Positions 20,130 through 30,350 of a stretch of DNA of 64,000 bases are shown in pieces. The stretch is from Orientallactaga sibirica (Eukaryota > Chordata > Mammalia > Rodentia > Dipodidae): assembly GCA_036365145.1 (NCBI GenBank), contig JAEOAD010001365.1, positions 766,501 to 830,500 on the forward strand, written 5' to 3'. The position numbers and the translations under genes were made by a program. Every line of letters begins with the position of its first letter. Position 1 is the first letter of the stretch. Below the pieces are notes generated by a model. It saw only the letters and a program-made list of their open reading frames with translations. It was not told the DNA's origin and ran no database searches.

Positions 20130-20475
20130 GTGTCAAACTTAGGAGTTAAACATGCTAGACCAGTGCTCTACTATTAAGCTTCACCTTCAGCCTTTCTGAG
20201 ACAAAGTCTCATTATGTAGCCTAGGTTGGCCTTGAACTTTTGATCCTATTGCTTCAGCTTCTTTTTTTTTTTTTTTTCTGGTTTTTCAAGGTAGGGTCTT
20301 ACTCTAGCTCACACTGACCTGGAATTCACTATGTAGTCTCAGGGTGGCCTTGAAATCATGGCGATCCTCCTACCTCTGCCTCCCAAATGCTGGAATTAAA
20401 GACATGTGCCACCACGCCCAGCTTGCTTCAGCTTCTTAACTGCTGAGATTCCAGGCATGTAGCACCATTCTGGGT
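20130..20475 (-). mobile_element. B4 element split by a B1
   Basis: ID part 20130-20195, B1 part to 20262, resuming 20425-20475 (CTGCTGAGATTCCAGGC). Confidence 0.65.
20263..20424 (-). mobile_element. B1 SINE, nested
   Basis: TSD GCTTCAGCTTCTT (20252, 20425) places it inside the B4 element. Confidence 0.93.
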
Positions 20476-20840
20476 TCTTAAGTTATTTTTGCTTTATTTA
20501 CACACACATACACACATATGCTGTGTAGTAGGATAGATTACAGTTTGGAAAAAATTCTCTCCTTTGTAGGCAAGTACATGCCTACTGCCCCAATCTATGG
20601 CCTAGTCACTTGGCAGATGCCGTTCATGCAAAGGCTTGAACTGTGTGTGTGTGTGGTGAGGGGTGGTGGTAGTGGTAGGGTAGGTAGCCTTCCAGGCTCT
20701 TGCCACTGCCATAGGATGAACAGGCTCCTGGGTGGCCTACTGGTCCCCAAGGGGATGAGGAAAACCTGGGACAGACCTGGAACCAAGTTGGGTCAGATCC
20801 CAATGTAGGGCTCTGTGGTTGACATGGAATGTTTATAATT
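20476..20840. other. Intron, short CA/GT patches
   Basis: Short CA run at 20500-20516 and GT run at 20642-20653; otherwise nothing recognised. Confidence 0.5.
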
Positions 20841-20843
20841 TAC

Positions 20844-21080
20844 TTTAAAAATATTTATTTATTTATTTGGGGGAGGGATATACTTATAGAGAAAGAAGCG
20901 GATAGAGAGAGAGGGAGAGAGGGAGTGAATGGGCGTGCCAGGGCCTCAAGCCACTGCAAACAAACTCTAGACACATGCGCCACCTTGTGCATGTGGCTTT
21001 ATATGGGTACTGGGGAATAGAACCTGGGTCCTTTGGATTTGCGGGTAAGTGCCTTGACCGCTAAACCATCTCTCCAGCCC
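20844..21080 (-). mobile_element. B2-like SINE
   Basis: TSD AATTTACTT (20836, 21082). Confidence 0.92.
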
Positions 21081-21415
21081 CAATTTACTTCTTTTAAACA
21101 AGTAACACTAATGTACTTTTTATGTCATTGGGTCTCAACTTCAAGATGCCTCATACAGTGGGGTGGGGACTGCAGTCTGCCACTGCCTATGAGACTGAGG
21201 GTGGGCAATAAGCCCCACACATAGCCCAGTACCACTTCTACATGCCCCTCTTCCTCCTGCAACTGTCTTGTTGTGGAATTTATGGCAGTTAGCAGGGTAT
21301 GAGGTGGGAAGGACACCATGGAGAAACAGGAAAGGTAGGCAGCTCTGAGCTGAGAATAGATTTGTTGGTAAGCCAAGTCTGGAGATCTGATGAATATCTT
21401 GGATGTAATAATTAT
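21081..21415. other. Intron, no recognisable feature
   Basis: Single-copy-looking; ends in ATTATTATT at the next SINE. Confidence 0.5.
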
Positions 21416-21418
21416 TAT

Positions 21419-21631
21419 TATTTTAAAGTATTTATTTATTTGAAAGAGAGACAGAGAGAAGGAAAGAAGCAGACACAGAGATGTGGGTGCACTGGGCCTC
21501 CAGCCACTGCAAACGAACTCTAGACACATGTGCTCCCTTGTGTATCTGGCTTATGTGGGTCCTGGGAATCAAACCTGGGTTCTTTGGCTTTGCAGACAAG
21601 CATGTTAACTGCTAAGCCATCTCTCCAGCCC
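21419..21631 (-). mobile_element. B2-like SINE
   Basis: Complete, CCATCTCTCCAGCCC head at 21617-21631. Confidence 0.92.
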
Positions 21632-21638
21632 TATTTTA

Positions 21639-21640
<2 letters not shown>

Positions 21641-21680
<40 letters not shown>
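21641..21680. repeat. (CA)n microsatellite
   Basis: 20 uninterrupted units between two SINEs. Confidence 0.95.
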
Positions 21681-21682
<2 letters not shown>

Positions 21683-21684
21683 TT

Positions 21685-21829
21685 TAAATTTTTTGAGGTA
21701 GGGTCTCACTCTGGCCCAGGCTGACCTGGAATTAATTATGTAGTCTCAGGGTGGCCTTGAACTCATGGCAATCCTCCTACCTCTGCTTCCTGAGTGCTGG
21801 GATTAAAGGTGTGTGCCACACACCTGGCT
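21685..21829 (-). mobile_element. B1 SINE
   Basis: GAGGTAGGGTCTCACTCTGG to GTGCCACACACCTGGCT. Confidence 0.92.
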
Positions 21830-22003
21830 ATTTTTTTTTATTTGAGAGGGTATGGGCAAGCCAGGGCCTCTTGCCACTGAAAATAAGCTCTAGACACATG
21901 TGTCACTTGTGTAACTAGCTTGATGTGGGTACTGGGGAATTGAACCCAGGCCAACAGACTTTGCAAGGAAGCACCTTTAACCTCCAAGCCATCTCTCCAG
22001 CCC
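21830..22003 (-). mobile_element. Older B2-like SINE
   Basis: GGCCTCTTGCCACTGAAAAT and CAGGCCAACAGACTTTGC place it with the divergent branch at 13560. Confidence 0.8.
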
Positions 22004-22084
22004 AATGTTCTTTTTAATCATTTTAAAAATTATTTTTGTATGCATGCATGTGTGTGTGCATATATGTTTCTTAGGCACTTTCCA

Positions 22085-22435
22085 TCTTTATTTGTGTTGG
22101 TGTATATGTGTGTATATTCATTCATGTGGTGTCAGAGTGTGCACATGCCAGACAGCATGCATGTGGAGGTCAGAGGACCACTTTCAGGTAAATCCTTGCC
22201 TTTCCACCTTATTTAAAATAGGGTTTTTCTTACTCTGCTATTCTTTGCTGTGCTCACCACAAGCTTTCCAAGAAATTATCCTGACTCAGGCTCCCATCTT
22301 GCTATTAGTGACAGTGTGTTGGGTTATAGAAACGTACCATGGCTTCCAGCTTTTTACAGGGGGTCTGGAAATTGAACTCAAGTACTCAGGCTTGAGTGGC
22401 AAGTGCTTATACACTGAACAATCTCCTCAGCCCCT
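22085..22435 (-). mobile_element. B3-like old tRNA SINE
   Basis: GTGGAGGTCAGAGGACCACT, GCTGTGCTCACCACAAGCTT, and CAATCTCCTCAGCCCC end. Same family as 61073-61952; a TG-rich patch precedes it. Confidence 0.65.
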
Positions 22436-22454
22436 ACTTAAAAAAAAAAAAAAA

Positions 22455-22640
22455 AAGACCAGTTCTCTTTGAACTATGTAACTGATGATGACCTTAACTT
22501 CGAATTCTCCTGTCTCTATCTTCCAAATGCTGAGTTTACAGGCGTGTATCACCAAAGCCAGCTTATGTGGCGCCAGTTATCAAACTCAGGGCTCTGTATA
22601 TGACAAGCAGGCACTCTACTCATTGAGCCACAGCCCCAGC
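22455..22640 (-). mobile_element. B4 element (B1+ID)
   Basis: CCAAATGCTGAGTTTACAGG then AACTCAGGGCTCTGTATATG and GAGCCACAGCCCCAGC. Confidence 0.7.
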
Positions 22641-22667
22641 TCTGGATGTGATACTCTAAGAATTAAT

Positions 22668-22947
22668 TTTTTTAAAAATTATTTTTTATTTATTTTTTGG
22701 AGAGAGAGACAGAGAGAGATAGACAGGGAGAGGGGGACAGAAATGGGTGTGCCAGCAGTCTCTCAGCTGCTGTGAACGAAATCCAGATGCGTGCGTCCCC
22801 TTGTAGGCAAGTGCGGCATTGCGCCCTTGCATCACTTTGCATCTGGCTAAACATGGGACCTGGAGATTGGAACTGCTGGACATTGGAACCAGCATTCTTA
22901 GGCTTAGCAGGCAGGCGCCTTAGCCACTAAGCCATCTCTCCAGCCCA
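22668..22947 (-). mobile_element. B2-like SINE, long form, duplicated B-box region
   Basis: TSD AAGAATTAATTTTTT / AAGAATTAAATTTTT (22657, 22948). On the minus strand a GGTTCCAATGTCCAGC-type unit is followed by a second GTTCCAATCTCC unit, as at 28738. Confidence 0.93.
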
Positions 22948-22959
22948 AGAATTAAATTT

Positions 22960-23108
22960 TTTTTGTTTGTTCAAGGTAGAGTCTCACTCTAGCCCAGGCT
23001 GACCTGGACTTCACTATGTATTCTCAGGGTGGCCTTGAACTCTTGGCGATCCTCCTACCACTGCTTCCAGAGTACTGGGATTAAAGGCATGCACCACCAT
23101 GCCCGGCT
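22960..23108 (-). mobile_element. B1 SINE
   Basis: CAAGGTAGAGTCTCACTCTA to GCACCACCATGCCCGGCT. Confidence 0.92.
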
Positions 23109-23109
23109 T

Positions 23110-23336
23110 TAAAAATTTTTTTTTATGTATTTATTTGCAAGCAGAGAGAGAGAGAGAGAGAGAGGGAGAGAAAGGAGGCAGACAGAGAGAATGGGCATAC
23201 CAGGGCCTCTAGCCACTGCAAACGAACTCCAGATGCATGTGCCCCTCATGCATCTGGCTTACATGGGTCCTGGAGAATCGAACTGGGATCCTTTGGCTTC
23301 ACAGGCAAACGCCTTAAACGCTAAGCCATTTCTCCA
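23110..23336 (-). mobile_element. B2-like SINE
   Basis: Tail has (GA)10 at about 23140-23162; head slightly short (CCATTTCTCC). Confidence 0.9.
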
Positions 23337-23337
23337 T

Positions 23338-23467
23338 TTCTTTTTTTTTTTGACATGGTCCAGGCTGGCCTCCAGTTTGCTATGTAGCCAAGACTTATTT
23401 TGAACTCCTGACCCTCTTGCCTCTACCTCCCAAGTGCTGCAATTACAAGTATGTGTCATTATGTCTG
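23338..23467 (-). mobile_element. Old B1-type SINE
   Basis: GGTCCAGGCTGGCCTCCAGT to GTGTCATTATGTCTG. Confidence 0.7.
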
Positions 23468-23975
23468 AGTCTGGGCAGAAAATTTCTAACTGTGGGCAGA
23501 AAGGTTAATGCACTTGCTGTTTACTTGGTAATGGTAAAGTAATAAGCAATGGTTAACCAAGTTTACAATGACACTCCCATTAGACCATATTGCTTAGTGA
23601 CCTCATGGCTACCTTGGTAGGTTTAAGTACACCCTATAATGTCTGTGAGATAGTAATATCAGACAATGATGCATGCCCTAGTGGTAAAGTGATGAACAAT
23701 TCTATTTACTTCTCTTCTTTCCTTATCTGCCAGGAAGTGACAGTGGCCAGGCTTTTGGTTCTTGGTCCTTGACTACACAGCCACTTCTCTTATTAGGTGG
23801 CCCCTCTATCCGGGCCACAGAGCTCACTGGCATTGGGAAACGTCTCTCATATCCCTCTGTTCCCACCAAGCTTGGGGATGGGTGGTACTGGCTCTATGCT
23901 GTCACTAGGCCTGGATGCATACTTTCTCATATTGGTTTCCTGAGCCCACTCTACTTGTTAGTCTGTTAGCATCCT
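23468..23975. other. Intron, no recognisable feature
   Basis: No repeat or conserved coding seen. Confidence 0.5.
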
Positions 23976-23979
23976 TCTT

Positions 23980-24154
23980 TTTTAAAATTTATGTTATTTA
24001 TTTATTTATTTATTTTTTCGAGGTAGGGTTTCACTCTGGTCCAGGCTGACCTGGAATTCACTATGTAGTCTCAGGGTGGCCTTGAACTCATGGCGATCCT
24101 CCTACCTCTGCCTCCCAGAGTGCTGGGATTAAAGGCGTGTGCCACCATGCCTGA
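23980..24154 (-). mobile_element. B1 SINE with (TTTA)n tail
   Basis: TTATTTATTTATTTATTTA then TTCGAGGTAGGGTTTCACTC; flanks GCATCCTT / ACATCCTT. Confidence 0.92.
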
Positions 24155-24910
24155 CATCCTTAATCTTTGAGGAGCATCTGCTTCTTGCTGAGTCTCTGAC
24201 AGATGCAGGTGCATCTGCAAAGAACACTGTGGCTGCCTCTTGCAGAACCAAGCAAGGACAGGTGAGTGGCTATGGGACCCCCCCAGATTAGCCCGAACTC
24301 TGCTCTCCACTACCACAGTATGCTCCACAGTGTGTCTTCCTGGGCCACACAGGCAGATACCATGCTAGGCTCAGTGGGTTCACCAGCAACAGCCCAGGTG
24401 CTCACTGCTGACTAAAGAACGGATATGGGCAGAAACTGATTTTCACCAACAGGTACTGGGTATGTGTAACCAAAAAGGACAGCTTTGGTTTATACATTCT
24501 TCAAAGGCCAGGCCAACCAGGGTGAGGTGACCTCACTGCCCCTCAACTCTAATGATCATGCTTGACAGATAGGAAGACCTCTGCAATTTCACTCAGCCCT
24601 GGCCTGCTGATAAACAGACTCATTTTCCTCATAGTCCTGACTGATAATAAGAGTTATGAAACTGCTAGCTGCTGAAGGTTCTGGACAATGAGAACAGCTG
24701 GTCCTTCACTGTCAGCAGGATGATCTGGGACAATGCTCCTTGCCATTCAAAAATGGCAAACGTCAAGAACTCAACTAGGAAATGTGTGGCTATAGGCCAC
24801 TTGACCTTTGTAGTTCAGTGTGAGGAACACTCAAAATTGCTCATTTAATGATTATTTTTTCAGTGCCTCCAGGCATTTGTGTAGCCAATTCTTTAAGGTC
24901 CTAGATGGGT
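24155..24910. other. Intron, no recognisable feature
   Basis: 756 bp without an assignable repeat; no splice-flanked conserved frame. Confidence 0.5.
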
Positions 24911-25018
24911 TAGCCTTGTGTGGTGGCACATGCCTGTAATCTCAGCATCTGGGAGGCTAAGACAAGAGGATCAGGAGGCCAGCCTGGGCTACAAAACATT
25001 GTTCCAAAAACCAAAGAT
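24911..25018 (+). mobile_element. Old B1-type SINE, shortened
   Basis: TGTGTGGTGGCACATGCCTG, AGGCCAGCCTGGGCTACAAA. Confidence 0.75.
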
Positions 25019-25199
25019 GGGGGGTAAAGAAATTCACCAGGTAGGTGAGAAAAGGTAGTGTGGGCCAGTCTGGGTGGGTGGGCCTCAGGCTTTCTCTCAT
25101 GGAAAGTGGGGGTACACAGGTCTGGTCATACATAGGTGGGTACCCTGGAAGAGGCATAGGTGGGTAGGGAAGCTCTGGTTGTGTCACTGATGTTTTGTT

Positions 25200-25312
25200 T
25201 TCTTTTCCCTCTCTTTCTTTTCTTTTCTTTTTTCTTTCCTTCCCTCCCTTTTTCCCTCCCTCCCTCCCTCCCCTCCCTCCCTCCCTCCCTTCCTTCCTTC
25301 TTTCTTTCTTTT
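25200..25312. repeat. Pyrimidine tract (TTTC/CCCT)n
   Basis: Over 100 bases of almost pure C/T on the plus strand; it is the expanded tail of the reversed B1 that follows. Confidence 0.92.
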
Positions 25313-25459
25313 TTTGGTTTTTTCGAGGTAGGGTTTCACTCTAGCTCAGGTTGACCTGGAATTCACTATGTAGTCTCAGGGTAGCCTTGAACTCACGGTG
25401 ATCCTCCTATTTCTGCCTCCCAAGTGCTGGGATTAAAGGCGTGCACCACTACGCCCGGC
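25313..25459 (-). mobile_element. B1 SINE with expanded tail
   Basis: Body TTCGAGGTAGGGTTTCACTC to ACTACGCCCGGC. TSD ATGTTTTCTTTT-like at 25191 and 25460, so the pyrimidine tract lies inside the insertion. Confidence 0.92.
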
Positions 25460-25705
25460 ATGTTTTCTTTTTTAACAATAAAGAAAAGAAGGAAAACTGA
25501 AACAATGAGGCAAAATGCTAACATCTGTTAAATGTGGTGGTGGGCACATGGGTGTCTGTTCCATTATTTTCTGTGCTTTTCAGAATGTTTAAAATATTGC
25601 ATAATAAAAGTCTTTTTTAAATTACACTGTTAAAAAAAAAAAGGAAGTCTATGCATCAGAAAGAAGTCACTCTAGAGACCAAACTGCACTGGCCTGGGGA
25701 GGTGA

Positions 25706-25845
25706 GAGATGGGACCCAGTTACTGGGATACCCACGATACCAGCACTCAGGAGGCTGAAGCAGGAGGCTCACACAGTTGAAGCCAGCCTGGGCTATGTAG
25801 TGAGTGCCAGGCCAGCCTGAGATACAGAGTAAGAAAAAAGAAAAG
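25706..25845 (+). mobile_element. Old B1-type SINE
   Basis: AGCACTCAGGAGGCTGAAGC, AGCCAGCCTGGGCTATGTAG. Confidence 0.75.
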
Positions 25846-25848
25846 TAA

Positions 25849-25930
25849 GGGCTTAATGGTAAAATGCTTGCCTGGCATGTGCAAGGCCCTGGGTTCAAAT
25901 CTCAGTATTGCTCCCCACCCCACCAAAAAG
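25849..25930 (+). mobile_element. ID-like SINE
   Basis: TGGTAAAATGCTTGCCTGGC and GCAAGGCCCTGGGTTCAAAT: good forward ID head. Confidence 0.8.
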
Positions 25931-26439
25931 AGTGAGGAGGAGGAGGGTAAGAAGGGCCAACAGGACAATTCTGGAGCATGGCAGGCTGTGTTCTCTTCAG
26001 TGGGGTGTGTGAACACCTCCTGTCTTCTTTCACCAGGCTACTTTTCAGATGTTAAGGAACAGCAAATTGTTAAGCCCTGGCATTATCTAATGGCCTTAGC
26101 TCACACAAAGCCCAAGGTGCTAGCACCTGCAGCTATTCCTGTATGTCCCAGTAATAAACTGGCTTGGAGAGAGGTCTGAGACATGTTGAGTTGTGCCCAT
26201 GTGGTGCCCTGTGGTGGTGCTGGTCTCCAGCAGCCACCAGGCAAGCACATCCACCACATGGTTCATGTCAGCTTGATCTGCCATTGGGAGGCCGCTTCTG
26301 AGCTCTCATGTATACCCAGCTGAGGAGAAACTAGGACCAAACCTATTGGTACATAAAGGCCCACACCCCTGATCCTACGCTTCCACTGCAAGAATTTCCC
26401 CTACAGCTGCAAGCTTGATCCTGGCTGCAATGAGTGAAC
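25931..26439. other. Intron, no recognisable feature
   Basis: No assignable repeat; no conserved coding. Confidence 0.5.
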
Positions 26440-26780
26440 AAATAAGGTTACTCAGTGCAAGTGCCCGTAAACAACCCCAACGCTCATCCAAGAAGGACAA
26501 TGGGAGACGGTCACACACCCATATGATGCAGGCACAATGAAATGGAAAATATGTTCTGGTATAAAAAGATTAATCTCAAAGACTGCTGAGTGAAAAATTA
26601 CAGGCTGCAGAGCAGTGGGTACGGCATGCATGCTACCAACTGTATTAAATAGGTGTATGAACACTTACTCAGATTTAAGAATCAGGACACAGAAACAGCA
26701 TGTGTGATACCTCTGCAAGGGCAACTGGGCAGTTGGAGAAGACTTTCATCATCTCCATACCCTTTTGCATCCTTTGGATT
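26440..26780 (+). mobile_element. L1M 3' fragment
   Basis: CAACCCCAACGCTCATCCAA, ATTAATCTCAAAGACTGCTG and an eroded 3' UTR match the old L1 3' end pattern. Confidence 0.65.
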
Positions 26781-26782
26781 TC

Positions 26783-26805
26783 ATAACATTTAAAAAAAAA
26801 AAAAA

Positions 26806-26838
<33 letters not shown>

Positions 26839-26845
26839 ACAAAAA
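26783..26845. repeat. A-run plus (CAA)n
   Basis: Poly-A then about twelve CAA units, following the L1 fragment; probably derived from its tail. Confidence 0.9.
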
Positions 26846-26899
26846 ACCCACCCAGATTGCTAAGTGGAGGGTTTCCAAGAATCACAGCTCTATCTCTTC

Positions 26900-27057
26900 C
26901 TTTTTTTGGTATTTTTTTTTTTATGAGAAAGAGATTGTGCAACCTTACGTGCTTGTGTCACACCTTGTGCATCTGGCTTACATGGGATCTAGAGTTGAAT
27001 ATGAATCTTTAGGTTTTGTAGGCAAGCGCCTTAACTGCTAAGTCATCTCTCTAGCCC
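26900..27057 (-). mobile_element. B2-like SINE, internally deleted
   Basis: CACCTTGTGCATCTGGCTTA to TCATCTCTCTAGCCC; GCCAGGGCC block absent. Confidence 0.85.
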
Positions 27058-27197
27058 TCTGCTCCTCCCCCTGAAAGACTTTTCCTTTGTCTTCTAGAGG
27101 AATGCACTAACCTGGGGAAGCACTGTTGTTGGTGAGAATACAGAAGAGGCTTGAGGTCTGGGCTACCTGTCTATCTGTGAACTAGAAACTCCCAACT

Positions 27198-27318
27198 CAG
27201 CTAGGCATGGTGGCACATGCCTCTCGCCCTAGCACTTGGGGGGCTGAAGTAGGAGGATTATGAGTTCAAGGCCAGCCTGGACTACAGAGCAAGATCCTGT
27301 CTCAAAAAAAGCAAAATC
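27198..27318 (+). mobile_element. Old B1-type SINE
   Basis: AGCTAGGCATGGTGGCACAT, AAGGCCAGCCTGGACTACAG. Confidence 0.8.
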
Positions 27319-27559
27319 CAAACCCCCTCAACTCTACATTGTAAATGGGTCACCCAATGAGTCACTGCTAGAGGTGGTCCTGGCCAGCCCCCACCCTGGC
27401 TTCCACGCCTCGGTTTTCCTCTGGGTCATCACTCTTGTGCTTTTCTGTCCTTGTGACCTGGTGCCCAGGCTGGAAGATGCCATTCTGGGGCTTCTGCTCA
27501 ACTCCCAGGAAAGTAAAGCACAGTCTGTCTCTCTCTTTTCTCTGAACCTGAACTTCTGA

Positions 27560-27677
27560 TCCTCCTGTTTCCAGCTAGTTTGAGATTACATGCCCAGTTT
27601 ATGTGATGCTAAAGATTGGACCCAGGGCTTTATAGGTTCTAGGCAAGCACTTTACCAATTGAGCTACATTCTAGCCA
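27560..27677 (-). mobile_element. B4-like fragment
   Basis: ID part GACCCAGGGCTTTATAGGTT, CTAGGCAAGCACTTTACCAA clear; B1 part eroded. Confidence 0.65.
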
Positions 27678-27985
27678 AGAAAGCCTTCTTTCTACTGGCT
27701 CTGCAGCTGGAGGGTGCTAGATGGAGGCTGCCCTTGTGACTGTGGAGTACACCCAGCATCCAGAGCACAAACGCACACAGCTGCATTTTTCTCTTGAGCC
27801 AGACTGAGGTGTGTTTTCTGTCATTTACAGAAAAAGTTTCCAAGAAATATAAATCCTGATGAGAACCAGGGAGCCATGCTCCAGTGTGGTACTTATGACA
27901 GAGTTCTAACTGGGGTCCTTGTGTAGGCTGCCCATGCTGGGAATCAGGCCTCACTGAGGGCATGGCTGGGTGGTGGTGGCCATAC
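27678..27985. other. Intron downstream of coding exon 6
   Basis: SINE-free; nothing assigned. Confidence 0.5.
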
Positions 27986-28143
27986 CTGTAGCTGACATTC
28001 TCGGAGCATGGGTTGTGGACCCGGATGATGATGAAGACGTGCTGGAAGTGTGAGCGGATGTTTTTGGGAGTGAAAGGAAGTGCGCCAGGCTCCTGGAAGA
28101 TGATGGTCACGATGTCATTCCCTATGTGTCTCTTCCTCAGCAG
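27986..28143 (-). CDS. Sipa1l3: Sipa1l3 coding exon 6 (RapGAP catalytic Asn thumb)
   Basis: This 158-bp exon encodes [20 protein letters not shown], then [39 protein letters not shown] is the RapGAP signature; its Asn is the catalytic thumb that stands in for the missing Gln of Rap (Asn290 of Rap1GAP by family knowledge), so catalytic capacity looks kept. Acceptor cattctctag|CTGCTG; donor TACAG|gtatgg. Confidence 0.97.
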
Positions 28144-28494
28144 CTAGAGAATGGACATGGGAAGGAGAGAAAAATGTCAAGTTGGACCATCACCACAGTG
28201 CCTTGACTTCTCATTCTCACTCCCACCAGAGGGAGCCTGCGAGCTCAGGAGTCAAACCATGTCCTTGGGCTGCTCAGAGCCCTCTGGGCTCCATGTAACC
28301 CAGGGAAAAGAGAACCAAATCCCTGCAGTGGCCAGGAAGCCCCCACATATACTGTCCCATCACATCTGAATGTTTCCTGTACCCCTCCCCACACATGTCC
28401 CTGTTGCTCCTCATACATGCCAGAAGCACTTCCTCCTGTGGGCAGTGGCACCAGCTGTCTTCAGATTCCCATGTGGCTTCCTTCCTTAACTCCT

Positions 28495-28499
<5 letters not shown>
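28144..28499. other. Intron upstream of coding exon 6
   Basis: No element assigned. A 26-base poly-T run follows at 28500-28526. Confidence 0.5.
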
Positions 28500-28526
<27 letters not shown>

Positions 28527-28737
28527 GGGGGGATTCTGCATTTACAGCAAATATCCTCCCAGCCTCCAATACTCCCATCTTTGATTTCTTCCCCTCCCCA
28601 CCACTTAACATGTATGGGCACATGGCATAATGTGGCTTTCCCTCTCATTCCTCAACTGCTTCTTTCCACTTGCATACCAGCACTTGTTTTGACCACTGTC
28701 CCTGATTGTACTCTCAGTTCAAAAAGCAGAGCAGAAG

Positions 28738-29010
28738 GGCTGGAGAGATGGCTTAGCGGCTAAGGCGCCTGCCTGCTAAGCCTAAGAATGCTGGTTCCAA
28801 TGTCCAGCGGTTCCAATCTCCAGGTCCCACGTTTAGCCAGATGCAAAGTGAGGCAAGGGCGCAATGCCGCACTTGACCACAAGGGGGCGCGCACATCTGG
28901 ATTTCATTCACAGCAGCTGAGAGACTGCTGGCGCGCCCATTTCTGTCTCCCTCTCCCTCTCCGTCTATCTGTCTCTGTCTCACTCTCTAAAAATAAAATA
29001 AAAATAAAAA
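28738..29010 (+). mobile_element. B2-like SINE, long form, near-consensus, duplicated B-box region
   Basis: TSD AAAAAGCAGAGCAGA (28721, 29011). Head GGGCTGGAGAGATGGCTTAG; tandem units GGTTCCAATGTCCAGC (28793) and GGTTCCAATCTCCAGG (28809); CAAGGGGGCGCGCACATC block. Few CpG losses, so probably young. Confidence 0.95.
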
Positions 29011-29339
29011 AAAAAAAAAAGCAGAGCAGAGCCTGGCATACAGGAGTGCTCAGAAAACCATATTTATTTTGAAGAAGCACATGGGCTGGAGACCTTTGTT
29101 CCAGCCACATGGACAATGGCAGTGTCTGAACAGAGACCACAAGGAAAATTCCAGGTGGCCGTCTCTCCCTGACACATCTGAATCAAGAGTCTGGTAGCTT
29201 GGGCTTCAGAGGGGCCTGGGGGACTTGCCCCCTTTCCTCTACTTGTCTCTCTGAGGTGGAATCACTCTAGGGGATGATGAGTATATTCATAGTATTTTGT
29301 TACTCATTATTTGCCCAAACTATGTTACTTTTTTTTTTC

Positions 29340-29611
29340 TTTTGAGACAGTTTCAGGTAGGCCCAGATGGTCTCAAATTTGCTGTGTATGTGTGTGTTCA
29401 TGTGTAGAATATGAGTGTGCATGTGTAAAAGTCAAAGAACAAGTGTCATCTTTGTCTTCCACCTTGGTTGAGGTAGGGTATCTCTTGCTGTTTGCCAGGC
29501 TAGCTGGCCCCTGAGCTTCAGGATTCTTCTGCCTCTGACTCCCTTCTTCAAACTGGGGTCATCGGGCTTCACAGCAAGTACTTTACACAATGAGCCATCT
29601 CCCCAACCCAA
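29340..29611 (-). mobile_element. B3-like old tRNA SINE
   Basis: AAAAGTCAAAGAACAAGTGT, GAGGTAGGGTATCTCTTGCT, GAGCCATCTCCCCAACCC. Confidence 0.6.
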
Positions 29612-29811
29612 GGATGATCCTGGACTTATTTTTCTTTCTCTATCTCTGAGTCCTGAGATTGTAGGCTTGTGTCACCACACCCAGCTTGCTCTCACTTCTC
29701 CATCTAGGGTGTTCCTAAATTGTTCAGTCTGGCCTTCAACTCACTGTGTAATCCATGTGAACTGGCAATCCTGCTTCAGCCTCTGGAATAGCACCATTCC
29801 ACCCAGCCTGG
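29612..29811 (-). mobile_element. Two old B1-type fragments
   Basis: First: CCTGAGATTGTAGGCTTGTG (29612-29685). Second: TGTTCAGTCTGGCCTTCAAC (29695-29811). Confidence 0.6.
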
Positions 29812-29889
29812 TAGTTCTTCGTGTGTTGGAATTGCATTAACCAAGTGGCTAGATAAAGCCCTGTTTCTTGTGGCTGATCTTGTATGAGG

Positions 29890-30065
29890 CTCACCTTAAG
29901 ACCTTATTTTCAATTCATAACCTCACTGAACCTTCCCAAAACTTTCCCAAAACTGTGTGGCAGTTATGGCAGTTAATTCATGTAACGTCTTTCACAGGCA
30001 GAAATTTGGGCTCAGGAGATGAAAAAACGACCTACCTGGTGTTACATAAGGATAAAGGGAAAGGT
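29890..30065 (+). mobile_element. MIR-like fragment
   Basis: AGACCTTATTTTCAATTCAT, GGCAGAAATTTGGGCTCAGG; eroded. Confidence 0.4.
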
Positions 30066-30269
30066 GGGATCCCAACCTGCTTTGTTTGATTCTATACAAC
30101 AAACATCCGCCTAGTCCCCCAATACCTAGGAATAGCCCCCACCATATCCTCAGTGTGTTGGCTACCACATTTTCCAAGCCCATCCACAGAGGCATATACC
30201 TTTCCCAATGCCCACGAGGCATGGACACAACCACGCTGCTGACTACATGGGAGAGACCCAAGGCAGAGA

Positions 30270-30350
30270 GGAATCATTACTTCCTGAGGTTACACAGCAA
30301 AGGACACAGACTTAGGTCTAATCCCAAGACTCATGCTCTTGAGAGCATGT
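30270..30350 (+). mobile_element. MIR fragment
   Basis: GGTTACACAGCAAAGGACAC, AATCCCAAGACTCATGCTCT. Confidence 0.6.

Noticed and set aside
25475..25640. Possible 3' UTR with polyadenylation signals (AATAAA-like, AATAAAAG)
   Set aside because: No coding region precedes it on either strand and the pattern resembles the end of an old interspersed repeat; not assigned.
27664..28110. 148-codon frame treated as one protein
   Set aside because: Only the part inside exon 6 (27986-28143) is real coding; the rest reads through the donor into intron.
28738..28830. Possible tRNA gene at SINE heads (A-box and B-box-like sequences)
   Set aside because: The heads belong to a dispersed SINE family with a common body and tail and do not form an intact cloverleaf by eye.
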